A stretch of 8,709 bases of DNA from Hydrogenophaga sp. (GTDB lineage: Bacteria > Pseudomonadota > Gammaproteobacteria > Burkholderiales > Burkholderiaceae): contig JALOSH010000107.1 in the NCBI GenBank assembly GCA_025458545.1, positions 1-8,709 of the forward strand, read 5' to 3'. Of the stretch, positions 1-6,688 are shown piece by piece; the first letter of the stretch is position 1; the number at the start of each line of letters is the position of its first letter. The translations under genes and the position numbers were made by a program. The notes under the pieces are model-generated. The model was given only the letters and a program-made list of their open reading frames with translations, was not told the origin of the DNA and made no database searches.

Positions 1-355
1 CGACCTGACCAACGCACAACGCGGTGGCACCAACGAAGGCTGGGAAAACTACCGCCAGATGCTGCTGAAAACCTACCCGTCGCGCGACCCGCAGGTGAAT
101 TTTGAACACGCCGCGCGGCAGGCCTACATTGGCCTCGGCGCTGCGCTGATCGCCGCCGCGTTTGAAGAGGTCGACGCCACGCCGATGGAGGGTTTCGATC
201 CCGCCAAGCTCGACGAGATCCTGAAGCTGCGCGAGCGTGGCTTGCGCAGCGTGGCGATCGTGCCGCTGGGTTACCGCGCCGCCGAGGGCGACTGGCTGGT
301 GAACCTGAAGAAAGTGCGCCGCCCGCTGGAGCAGTTCGTCACTGAAGTGAAGTGA
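1..355 (+). CDS. Nitroreductase-family NAD(P)H-dependent flavoprotein, C-terminal part
   Basis: The reading frame is open from base 2 to the TGA at 353-355 and has no start in the window, so this is the last ~117 codons of a gene that begins upstream. The segment AYIGLGAALIAAAFEEVDATPMEGFDPAKLDEIL and the following glycine-rich stretch with VPLGYRAAEGDW, ending in a basic 'KKVRRPLEQFV' tail, match the C-terminal half of NfsB-type nitroreductases (helix, 'P-M/I-EGFD', then the beta strand leading to 'PxGYR'). Such enzymes bind FMN as dimers and reduce nitroaromatics, quinones or related substrates with NAD(P)H in the cytoplasm; the actual substrate cannot be told from this part. The next gene starts one base after its stop, so the two were probably co-transcribed and translationally coupled. 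An internal ATG at 59 is not the true start because homology extends upstream of it. Confidence 0.85.
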   Translation, partial: DLTNAQRGGTNEGWENYRQMLLKTYPSRDPQVNFEHAARQAYIGLGAALIAAAFEEVDATPMEGFDPAKLDEILKLRERGLRSVAIVPLGYRAAEGDWLVNLKKVRRPLEQFVTEVK

Positions 356-356
356 T

Positions 357-1596
357 GTGAACGCGGTCAGCAGCGCTCGCCCCGGGCAAACCGGCGTGGT
401 GCTGCGGCTGGGCACCACGCAGACGCTCGCCTGGGCATCGTCGTACTACCTGCCCGCCCTGCTCGCCGCGCCGCTGGCGGCAGAGCTGGGGATGCCGGTC
501 ACGCGGGTGTTCGGCGCCTTCACCCTGGCGCTGGTGGTCTCGGCCCTGGTCGGGCCCCGGGCCGGCCGCGCGATCGACCAGCACGGTGGCCGCGCGGTGC
601 TGCTGCTGACCAACCTGCTGTTTGCCGCCGGGCTGGCCGCGCTGGGCCTGGCGCAGGCCGAATGGCAGGTGTGGGCCGCGTGGTGCGTGATCGGCGTCGC
701 CATGGGCAGTGGTTTGTACGACGCCGCCTTCACAGCGCTGGTGCGGCTCTATCCGCTGAGCGCGCGCAACGCCATCACCGGCATCACCCTCATTGCCGGG
801 TTTGCCAGCACCGTGGGCTGGCCCCTCACCGCCTGGTGGATCGACGCCCTGGGCTGGCGTGGCGCCTGCTTTGTGTGGGCCGGTTTGCACATCGTGCTCG
901 GGCTGCCGCTGCACAGCCTGCTGCCCCGCGACCGCGTGGAAGACGCGCCCGCACCGCAGCCGGTGGTGACCGATGCCGAGACGGGTGCCACTACATCTGC
1001 CACGGCCGCCACCGACGAACCACTCGCAGCCCGCGCTTCAGACAGCCGCACAGGCCCACCCGGCCGGGGCATGGGCGCGGCCATCGCGGCGGTGTTTGCC
1101 ATCACCTGGTTCACCAGCACCGCCATGGCCGCACACCTGCCCGCGCTGCTGGGGCGTGGCCATGCTGGTCGGGCCGGCCCAGGTGGCGGGGCGGCTGCTC
1201 GAATTTGGCTTCTTGCGCCGGGTGCACCCCCTGCTGTCGACCCGGCTGGCCGCCGCCGGGCACCCGCTCGGCGTGGGCGCGTTGTTGATCTTCGGACCCG
1301 CCGCCGCCTGGCTCTTTGCAGGGTTGCACGGCGCAGGCAACGGCATCCTCACCATCGCCAAAGGCACGCTGCCGCTGGTGGTGTTTGGCGCGGCCGGTTA
1401 CGGCGAACGCCAGGGCTGGCTCATGGCCCCCGCCCGCCTGTCACAAGCGGTCGCGCCCCTGCTGTTCGGCCTGGCCATCACCCGCTGGGGCAGCGGCGCC
1501 CTGTGGCTCACCGCCGCCCTGGGCCTGCTGGCGCTGGCGCTGCTGCAGTGGATGGCACTGCGGATGGGGCGGGAGGCGGGATGGGCGCGGGGGTGA
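357..1596 (+). pseudogene. MFS transporter disrupted by a deletion with frameshift
   Basis: A GTG at 357, one base after the previous stop, opens a hydrophobic protein with six transmembrane segments in its first ~195 codons. It includes an MFS motif-A-like loop (GPRAGRAIDQHGGR) between helices 2 and 3. A long polar Ala/Thr/Asp-rich loop of roughly 45 residues follows, then helix 7 (around 1077-1151, ending HLPALL). At 1151-1155 the homology jumps from the frame of 357 to the next frame, which continues GVAMLVGPAQVAGRLLEF and runs through the expected C-terminal helices to TGA 1594-1596. In the family as I remember it about a dozen residues lie between these two segments, so this looks like a small deletion that also changed the frame, not a single-base slip. 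Without correction the frame of 357 runs on to 1610 as Arg/Pro/Gly-rich nonsense. As drawn, the protein would lose helices 8-12 and be non-functional. The substrate is unknown. Confidence is high for MFS and for the frame change, lower that the lesion is biological. Confidence 0.8.
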
Positions 1597-1748
1597 GTGT
1601 CGCTAAGTAGATGCTGAATGTCGGTTCAAGGTTTGGTGTCGAAGATCAATCCGCCTTCTGAGATGAATCTGAGTGTCCTGCAATGCTGCGCAATTGATCT
1701 AGTTCGTCTAGTTAGCATGGGCGAGAATTGAGACAGTGGTAATCACAT
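1597..1748. other. AT-richer spacer upstream of the CoiA-like gene
   Basis: This 152-bp spacer is clearly lower in GC than the MFS gene before it and marks the start of a compositional change that lasts to about 3830. It contains no ORF worth calling (the longest ATG-led frame, from 1611, has 16 codons) and no convincing sigma-70 promoter. TTGATC at 1694-1699 is a fair -35 box but has no -10 at proper spacing. A direct repeat TCTAGTT occurs at 1698-1704 and 1707-1713 with a 9-bp period. The left arm of the inverted repeat at the next start codon lies at its end. Confidence 0.5.
1698..1713. repeat. 9-bp-period direct repeat TCTAGTT upstream of the CoiA-like gene
   Basis: TCTAGTT occurs at 1698-1704 and again at 1707-1713, separated by CG. 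It lies 36-51 bp before the start codon at 1749, in the place where a promoter or operator would be expected. Two short copies could arise by chance in AT-richer DNA; a protein-binding role is inferred only from position. Confidence 0.35.
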
Positions 1749-1766
1749 ATGTCTCAGTTGTCTCAA
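1729..1766. promoter_or_regulatory. Repeat cluster TGAGACA / TGTCTCA / TGTCTCA around the start codon
   Basis: TGAGACA at 1729-1735 is the exact reverse complement of TGTCTCA at 1750-1756, and TGTCTCA recurs at 1759-1765. The second right-hand copy extends the match with the left arm to 8 bp (TTGAGACA, 1728-1735, against TGTCTCAA, 1759-1766). The ATG at 1749 lies inside the inverted repeat, so binding of a protein or folding of the mRNA here would bear directly on initiation. The right-hand copies also encode the SQ-L-SQ start of the protein. It could be an autoregulatory operator, or the repeated end of a mobile element; no matching end was found near 3800. Confidence 0.45.
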
Positions 1767-3794
1767 ACACGCCTACAACTCGGAAGTCCCGGCACTGGTG
1801 CCAAACACCTCAGTGAGCTGGTCATGGCCTGGGCGACAGACGCCGACACGGGCCTGGCCAAGTACATCCATGAGCTTGGGCCAGATCGAACCGGAGGAAG
1901 GTGCGGCTGTATCTGCCCAGCATGTGGCTCTGCACTAACTGCCGTCAACGCAGCCAAAGACACCTTTCATAAAAGGCCGCACTTTCGGCATCCCGTAGGA
2001 ACTGGTACGAGCCAATGCGCCGTCCTGTCCGCGAGGGTGGCCCTGCTACAGAGCCTTGCAGCACAAGGATCAATCGACTTGCCTGCGCGGCGACTCCCAG
2101 GACGTACAACAGGACTTTCTGGCCGAGGATATGAACACTGGGTCACAAAAAAGCCAGAGCAGGTACACATCCGCAACGTGCAGTACCTCGACATAGCCAC
2201 AGCTCTGTTTACGCTCGCAGATGGGCGGCAAATTCGCGTAGTTCTCATGGGCACAGTAGAGCCCTATTCCGCCGAGGATCCGAACTCGACCGCTGCGTGC
2301 ATCTATTTGGGCGTTGACGATGAAGCCTTGAAGGAGATGAGCCCGGAAGGAATCCGCGCGCAGCTGAAGCTTTCAGGCGACCGCTTTTGCTGGAACGCGC
2401 ACTGGGATGACCACGCTATCCAGGAAGAGGCCGACAGGTTGGCAGAAACGGAAGCGCGCAAGTACCTAGATGCCATTCCTGAGGGCCTGGAGCTGCCGAA
2501 CGACATGCCACCTGAGCTGAAGCGCGAGACTGTTCTGCACTACGTGGTCAAGCAACTCCTTGAGGAAGCCGGTGAGGTGTGGGCTCCTGCGCACCCTATC
2601 CAAGTTCGCCAACTCTGCAAAAGCGGCCGAATGCTTTTCAGAGATAGCCTTCTGCCAGCCCAGCACTTGAAGCTGCAAAACGTTGCCCTAGAAAAGCGCG
2701 TCGGCAAATTGAGGCCAGACCTTTTTTGCGAAGCCTCGGTGGACGGCGTTCAAACATACGACCCTCTTTTCATCGAGGTTACGGTCACTCACGGCATCGA
2801 CAAGGAAAGGGCAGCGAGGCTGATCGAAAATGGTGTTTCAACTCTTGAGGTAGACATTAGCCGCCTAGGTGGGGTCGTTACACGAGAACAACTTAAAGAC
2901 CTTGTGGTACGGGAAATCGACCACAAGACATGGGTCTTCAACCCGCATGTGGAAGCGCTGAGAAAGAATCTAGAGAAAGAACTTGAACTAGAGCAGAAAA
3001 TGCTCGATACCGAATGGGATAAGCAACAGGCTGAAGACGCTGCTCTGTTGGCTATTCCGGTTCAACAAATAGCTTTTCAATATTTAGAAGCCGTTCGTGA
3101 GTACCTGACACTTTTGACGATCTCAGAAATGCAGCAAGAGTACTCGGAACAGTCTATTCGTGCGGACTTAGCTACGGCAGAAAAGGCGAAATCTACAATT
3201 CAAGAGCTAGCAAGGAAACTTGCCAAAAAGGGCCATCCTGAAGCCTCTGAAGAGACACTATTTGGATGGCACGGAACACTGGCTAAGCTGCTTTCAATTC
3301 AGCACGACCGAGGTATCGGGTACAGGGTGAACTCTGGTTTCCAAGTGCTAAACGCATGCTTCCAGGCCAATCCATTACGGCGGGAGCACGCTGCTCTATG
3401 CATGGCGGCGGCGAAGGCGTTCGATCTGCCCCTCAAAGAGCATCAACAGCAGAAGATGAACGAGTGGCGGAAAGAGATCCTGAACAGCGTTGACCGAGGC
3501 GAGGACACCTATGGTCGAAAGGACCGACATGATTCGATCCTTGCATTGCTGTTCCCGCAGCTGCGGGAAGGTATTGAGAAGACACGCTTGGAAATCATGC
3601 GCGCGAGGAAGCGGAGACCTGTACAGGCTGGACAAGAACGGGCTGCCTTTAGATCCGATTCTGGTACCGCCAAAAACAGATTTTTGGACGGCTCAGGGGG
3701 CTGGTATACAGGCAAAGAACTAGTTCGTTGGATCGAAAAGAACCCAGACTCGGCAGAAAAGCTCGGTCTTTCCAGAAGCAAAAAATCTGAATGA
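1749..3794 (+). CDS. CoiA-like protein with zinc-binding motif and PD-(D/E)XK-type nuclease core
   Basis: The protein has 681 residues. Near the N-terminus is a treble-clef or ribbon-like metal site: C54-x-C56-x2-C59, then H78/H81 in PHFRH, and C90. Residues ~310-371 form a restriction-endonuclease-like core: KLRPD (P323-D324), a strand FIEVTVTH (E343, T345), D351-K352 and a closing strand TLEVDIS. A WVFNP motif follows at 395-399, then a charged probable coiled coil (~400-430), a mostly helical region and a basic C-terminal tail. Zinc motif followed by RPD...IEVxVTH is what I recall of CoiA-like proteins of Proteobacteria; classical CoiA acts on incoming DNA during transformation. The usual lysine of ExK is Thr here, so catalysis would need another lysine such as K352. 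GC is about 50% and A/T-ending codons are common, unlike both flanks, which suggests horizontal transfer. The gene stands alone and faces the minus-strand genes. The start at 1749 has only a weak ribosome site; ATG 1824 (residue 26) is an alternative. The true role, DNA processing or defence, is unknown. Confidence 0.7.
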   Translation: MSQLSQTRLQLGSPGTGAKHLSELVMAWATDADTGLAKYIHELGPDRTGGRCGCICPACGSALTAVNAAKDTFHKRPHFRHPVGTGTSQCAVLSARVALLQSLAAQGSIDLPARRLPGRTTGLSGRGYEHWVTKKPEQVHIRNVQYLDIATALFTLADGRQIRVVLMGTVEPYSAEDPNSTAACIYLGVDDEALKEMSPEGIRAQLKLSGDRFCWNAHWDDHAIQEEADRLAETEARKYLDAIPEGLELPNDMPPELKRETVLHYVVKQLLEEAGEVWAPAHPIQVRQLCKSGRMLFRDSLLPAQHLKLQNVALEKRVGKLRPDLFCEASVDGVQTYDPLFIEVTVTHGIDKERAARLIENGVSTLEVDISRLGGVVTREQLKDLVVREIDHKTWVFNPHVEALRKNLEKELELEQKMLDTEWDKQQAEDAALLAIPVQQIAFQYLEAVREYLTLLTISEMQQEYSEQSIRADLATAEKAKSTIQELARKLAKKGHPEASEETLFGWHGTLAKLLSIQHDRGIGYRVNSGFQVLNACFQANPLRREHAALCMAAAKAFDLPLKEHQQQKMNEWRKEILNSVDRGEDTYGRKDRHDSILALLFPQLREGIEKTRLEIMRARKRRPVQAGQERAAFRSDSGTAKNRFLDGSGGWYTGKELVRWIEKNPDSAEKLGLSRSKKSE

Positions 3795-3809
3795 AACCGA
3801 TCAGATTTT
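3782..3809. terminator. Hairpin overlapping the CoiA-like stop codon; weak terminator candidate
   Basis: AAAATCTGA at 3782-3790 and TCAGATTTT at 3801-3809 are perfect 9-bp complementary arms around a 10-base loop that contains most of the TGA stop (3792-3794). The stem is AT-rich and the T run is only four bases, so it is a weak intrinsic terminator at best. Because the arms carry A and T runs on both sides it could act from either direction, which suits a site between convergent genes. Confidence 0.45.
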
Positions 3810-3858
3810 GAAGCCTCCAAGTAGTTGTTTTCAGCCAACCATTAGCCCCGCACCCAAT

Positions 3859-4066
3859 CTACCCCTGCCGAGCAAACCAAGCCCACCAGCTCCAGAACTC
3901 CGTGTGTCGGAACCGCCCTCCACCCCGATCGCCGCGCACACAAACCGCTGACCCACTAGGCATCGGCGAGCCTGACCTTGCCGACGCCCTGCGGCGCGGG
4001 GATGCCATCGACGAGGCTGCCGAAGTGATCGGCGGGCAGTTCCCACGCTTCCATGGCGATGGCGGC
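3859..4066 (-). pseudogene. Decayed second copy of the 3' end of atzF
   Basis: Read on the minus strand, this stretch aligns with codons 541-609 and the stop of the intact atzF downstream on the + coordinate axis (4689-6518). Three frames are needed: AAIAMEAWELPADHFGSLVDG...LADA then a TAG stop where atzF has Ser (near 3957), then FVCAAIGVEGGSDT, then SWWAWFARQG and a TAG (3859-3861) at the position of the atzF stop. The nucleotide alignment shows one missing C near 3946 and one missing base near 3903; the length, 208 instead of 210, agrees with exactly two single-base losses. By eye the best-aligned ~140 bp are roughly 85-90% identical. The fragment begins about 25 bp after the stop of the cysteine hydrolase gene and cannot make the domain, having no start or ribosome site. 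It is either the remnant of a second allophanate hydrolase gene or of a duplication. Confidence 0.88.
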
Positions 4067-4091
4067 GCTGGTGCGCCACCTGAGGTCGTCG

Positions 4092-4643
4092 TCACCCCAA
4101 GGTGGCCAGCACGGCGTCCACCGCCTGCACCGATGCGATGCCTTCGTTCAGCGCCGCCATGTAGGCCAGCTGGACGGCGTGGGCGTTGACCTCCGACGGA
4201 CCGAGCCGAAGATGGGTCGTCGCGCACGCGTCTTCTGCGACCGTGCAGTTGAAGCCAAGGTCGACCGCGGCGCGAACGGTGCTGTCCACACACATGTGGG
4301 TCATCATGCCGGCGAAGCAGAGGTCTGTGATGCCCGCCGCGCGCAGGCTTTCCAGCAGCGCGGTGTCCCGGAAGCTGTTGGGGAATCGCTTGACGATCAC
4401 GGGCTCACCGGCGACTGGGCTGACCGCTGGGTGGATCTCCACACCTTGGGTGCCCGAGCGAAAGAACGGGGCCTGCTCGTCCGTCTCGATGTGCTGGATG
4501 TGAAACACCGACAGCGAGCGCTGGCGGAACCGGGTCAACAGCCGGGCGGCATTCAAGACCGCTGTGTCGGCACCGACCAGCTCCATGTCGCCGCCGGGAA
4601 AGTAGTCGTTTTGAAGATCGATGAGGACGAGCGCTGGTGCCAT
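4092..4643 (-). CDS. Isochorismatase-family cysteine hydrolase
   Basis: The 183-residue product is a complete small cysteine hydrolase of the isochorismatase-like fold. The family triad is visible: D9 in ALVLIDLQNDYFPGG, K85 in VIVKRFPNSF, and the nucleophile C118 in GMMTHMCVDST, which also carries the usual non-proline cis-peptide region ahead of Cys. The C-terminal 'EDACATTHL' is also typical. Members hydrolyse amides, ureides or related bonds in the cytoplasm; nicotinamidase, N-carbamoylsarcosine amidase and biuret hydrolase belong here. The start ATG has AGGAG at 4650-4654, six bases upstream, and follows the atzF stop by 45 bp, so it is probably the third gene of the uca-atzF transcript. 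That context hints at a ureide or carbamoyl substrate feeding ammonia or allophanate to AtzF. It is shorter than the biuret hydrolases I recall (about 230 residues), so that specific function is not assigned. Confidence 0.88.
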   Translation of the reverse strand: MAPALVLIDLQNDYFPGGDMELVGADTAVLNAARLLTRFRQRSLSVFHIQHIETDEQAPFFRSGTQGVEIHPAVSPVAGEPVIVKRFPNSFRDTALLESLRAAGITDLCFAGMMTHMCVDSTVRAAVDLGFNCTVAEDACATTHLRLGPSEVNAHAVQLAYMAALNEGIASVQAVDAVLATLG

Positions 4644-4649
4644 GGGTTT

Positions 4650-4654
4650 CTCCT
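4650..4654 (-). promoter_or_regulatory. Ribosome binding site of the cysteine hydrolase gene
   Basis: The minus strand reads AGGAG six bases before ATG 4643. It is a strong Shine-Dalgarno match and supports this start, and shows the gene is translated independently of atzF despite the short 45-bp gap. Confidence 0.7.
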
Positions 4655-4688
4655 GGGGTTTGAATCGGATCGAGGTACGGCCTAGTGG

Positions 4689-6518
4689 TCAGGCTTGCTG
4701 CGCCAACCAGGCGCGCCAGCTGCCCAGGTGGGTGATGTCGGTCCCGCCCTCGGCACCGATGGCCTCGCACACAAACCCGCTGACCCACGAACCATCGGCC
4801 AGCTTCACCTTGCCGATGCCCAGCGGCGCGGGAATGCCGTCGACGAAGCTGCCGAAGTGTTGGGCGGGCAGTTCCCACACCTCCATGGCGATGGCGGCGC
4901 CGCCTTCGTTCACGCGCACCATGCCGGGCCGCTGCATCGGGCCGCCGGCGAGTGCGTAGAACTTGTACTCGGGCGCGGACTGCACCGCGCCGAGCAGGCG
5001 CGCGCCGCGCTGGGTGAGTTGCCCGTTGAGCGGCAAGCCGCTGAGGTGCGCGCCGCAGACCGCGACCTTGACGGTGCCGGCGGTGTTGCTGCCTTTGGGC
5101 AGATCGGTGGTGCCGATGGCGGGCGTGTGAGACAGCGGCGTGGCCGTGGCGCCGAGCGACAAGGCCTGAGCGCGGTGGAAACGGTCCGCCAGGCGCAGCA
5201 GTGGAATGTCTTTGAACGCGGGCGCAGCCAGGGTCACGCCCCAGGGCAGGCCTTGTGCGTCGCCGCTGACCTGCAAGCCTGCGGGCACCGCGACGGCGGC
5301 GTAGTCCAGCAGGTTCATGAAGTTGGTGTAGTAACCCAGGTTGCTGTTCAGGCGGATCGGGTCGGCCTGCATCTCGCTGATGCGGTAGATCGTGCCCGCC
5401 GTCGGCGTGAGCAGGCAGTCGATGTGCTGCCACACCGCGTCGCACACGCGCTTGAGCGCTTTGAGCTGGTAGCTGGCGGCAAACGCATCGGAAGCGGTCT
5501 TGGTTTTGCCGCCTTCGATGATGCTTCGCACCGGCGGGAACACAGCCTCGGGTTGCGCTTCGATGAAGCTCTGGATGGCGACATAGCGCTCGGCCACCCA
5601 GGGGCCTTCGTAGAGCAGGCGCGCGGCTTGCAGGAAGGGGGTGAGGTCCACCTCAACGGCGGTGCCGCCGAGGGCGTGCAGGCGGTCGATGCTCTGCGCA
5701 AAGAGGGCAATGGCCGCGTCGTTGCCGAAGAACGCGAGGTCTTGCGCGCGCGGCACGCCAAAGCGGAACGGACCGGCCGAGAAATCCACGCCGAAGGGCT
5801 GGGCTTGGCGGCTGAAGGCATCGGCCTCGTCGTAGGCCGCGGTCACGGCCAGCACGGCCTGCGCGTCGGCGGCGGTGAGCGCGAAGATGGAGACCGTGTC
5901 CACCGACCGGCAGGCCGGCACCACGCCGGTGGCCGAGAGCAGGCCGATGGTGGGCTTGAGGCCGACGAGGTTGTTGAAGCTGGCGGGCACGCGGCCGGAG
6001 CCGGCGGTGTCGGTGCCCAATGAAAAACTCACCCAGCCCTTGGCGACGCTCACGGCCGAGCCGCTGCTGGAGCCGCCCGAGATGAACGCCGGGTTGAAGG
6101 CGTTCTGGCACGCGCCGTAGGGCGAGCGCGTGCCGTTGAGCCCGGTCGCGAACTGGTCGAGGTTGGCCTTGCCCAGCGGCACGGCGCCGGCCGCAATCAG
6201 CTGCTGCACGAGGAAGGCGCTCTGCGTGGGTGTGTAGGCGTATTCGGGGCAACCGGCGGTGGCGGGGATGTGCGCCAAATCGATGTTGTCCTTGATTGCG
6301 AACGGCACGCCGTACAGCGGCAGGCTCGCGGTGTCCACGCCGTCGAGCCTGGCAATGAAGGGCTCGATCTCGGCGTCACTCAGACGGTGGATGAAGGCGT
6401 GGTGCGTGTCGCTGGCGCAGCGGCGCATGGCTTCGGCGATCAGCGCGCGCACCGGGGTGCCGCTGGCGTAGGCGGCCTTGATGTTGGCGAGGTCGAATGA
6501 GAGAGTGCTCAGGTCCAT
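4689..6518 (-). CDS. atzF: Allophanate hydrolase
   Basis: The 609-residue protein has the expected length and two-domain plan of AtzF/DUR1,2-type allophanate hydrolases. Residues ~1-470 are an amidase-signature domain with the Ser-cisSer-Lys triad: K76 in GVPFAIKDN, S150 in ISGGSSSGSA and S174 in GTDTAGSGRVP, spaced as in the family (24 residues between the serines). Residues ~483-609 form the allophanate-hydrolase C-terminal domain (VAVCGAHLSGLPLN..., EYKFYALAGG, AMEVWELP, FGSFVDGIP). The N-terminal domain deaminates allophanate to N-carboxycarbamate plus ammonia; the C-terminal domain assists its decarboxylation, so urea nitrogen ends as ammonia. The start ATG 6518 has GGAG six bases upstream. 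The gene follows uca in the usual urea amidolyase order and precedes a cysteine hydrolase by 45 bp. No lesion is visible. A decayed copy of codons 541-609 lies at 3859-4066. Confidence 0.95.
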   Translation of the reverse strand: MDLSTLSFDLANIKAAYASGTPVRALIAEAMRRCASDTHHAFIHRLSDAEIEPFIARLDGVDTASLPLYGVPFAIKDNIDLAHIPATAGCPEYAYTPTQSAFLVQQLIAAGAVPLGKANLDQFATGLNGTRSPYGACQNAFNPAFISGGSSSGSAVSVAKGWVSFSLGTDTAGSGRVPASFNNLVGLKPTIGLLSATGVVPACRSVDTVSIFALTAADAQAVLAVTAAYDEADAFSRQAQPFGVDFSAGPFRFGVPRAQDLAFFGNDAAIALFAQSIDRLHALGGTAVEVDLTPFLQAARLLYEGPWVAERYVAIQSFIEAQPEAVFPPVRSIIEGGKTKTASDAFAASYQLKALKRVCDAVWQHIDCLLTPTAGTIYRISEMQADPIRLNSNLGYYTNFMNLLDYAAVAVPAGLQVSGDAQGLPWGVTLAAPAFKDIPLLRLADRFHRAQALSLGATATPLSHTPAIGTTDLPKGSNTAGTVKVAVCGAHLSGLPLNGQLTQRGARLLGAVQSAPEYKFYALAGGPMQRPGMVRVNEGGAAIAMEVWELPAQHFGSFVDGIPAPLGIGKVKLADGSWVSGFVCEAIGAEGGTDITHLGSWRAWLAQQA

Positions 6519-6688
6519 AGGGAGCTCCGTGAAAAGGGTCTACAAGTGTTTCTGTGGTCCATGGCGCCGGAGCGTCACCCGCGACGCATGAAGCGGTCCC
6601 ATCCAGGGGCACCGAGGAACCGGCTCTGCCGGGCCTCTGGTGCCGCCCCCCCTTGAGGGGGGTGACGCGAAGCGGCGCGGGGGGTGCT
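6519..6688. other. Spacer between uca and atzF
   Basis: The 170-bp gap is unusually long for genes of one pathway that are often nearly abutting. More than half of it is the hairpin element; the rest, 6530-6600, shows no ORF and no clear promoter on the minus strand. A separate promoter for atzF cannot be excluded. Confidence 0.5.
6525..6528 (-). promoter_or_regulatory. Ribosome binding site of atzF
   Basis: The minus strand has GGAG six bases before ATG 6518. It supports this start, which also gives the family's normal N-terminus. Confidence 0.6.

Noticed and set aside
973..1596. Separate gene in the second MFS frame
   Set aside because: Only the part from about 1153 is MFS-like, and it begins mid-protein at helix 8; before that the frame is nonsense, so it is the 3' part of the broken transporter.
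1618..1640. TGTCGGTTCAAGG resembling a tRNA T-arm, as for an island attachment site
   Set aside because: No matching acceptor stem, anticodon arm or CCA end can be built around it, and no repeat of it is seen at the other side of the insert.
1611..1661. Short leader peptide from ATG 1611
   Set aside because: Only 16 codons, no ribosome site and no regulatory codon run.
1684..1718. Sigma-70 promoter for the CoiA-like gene
   Set aside because: TTGATC (1694-1699) has only 13 bases to the nearest TAGCAT (1713-1718), and TCTAGT (1707) lacks a decent -35; no pairing is good enough to call.
1728..1790. IS or transposon end at the TGTCTCA repeats
   Set aside because: No transposase gene is in the window and no inverted copy of the repeats is found near 3795-3870; kept only as an alternative reading of the repeat cluster.
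4405..5445. 346-codon minus-strand frame overlapping atzF and the hydrolase
   Set aside because: Shifted-frame shadow of two well supported genes; Arg/His/Pro-rich nonsense.
4695..6023. 442-codon open frame on the + strand
   Set aside because: It is antisense to the intact atzF; long antisense frames are normal in DNA this GC-rich, and the product is a low-complexity Gly/Ala/Arg/His-rich sequence with no family signature.
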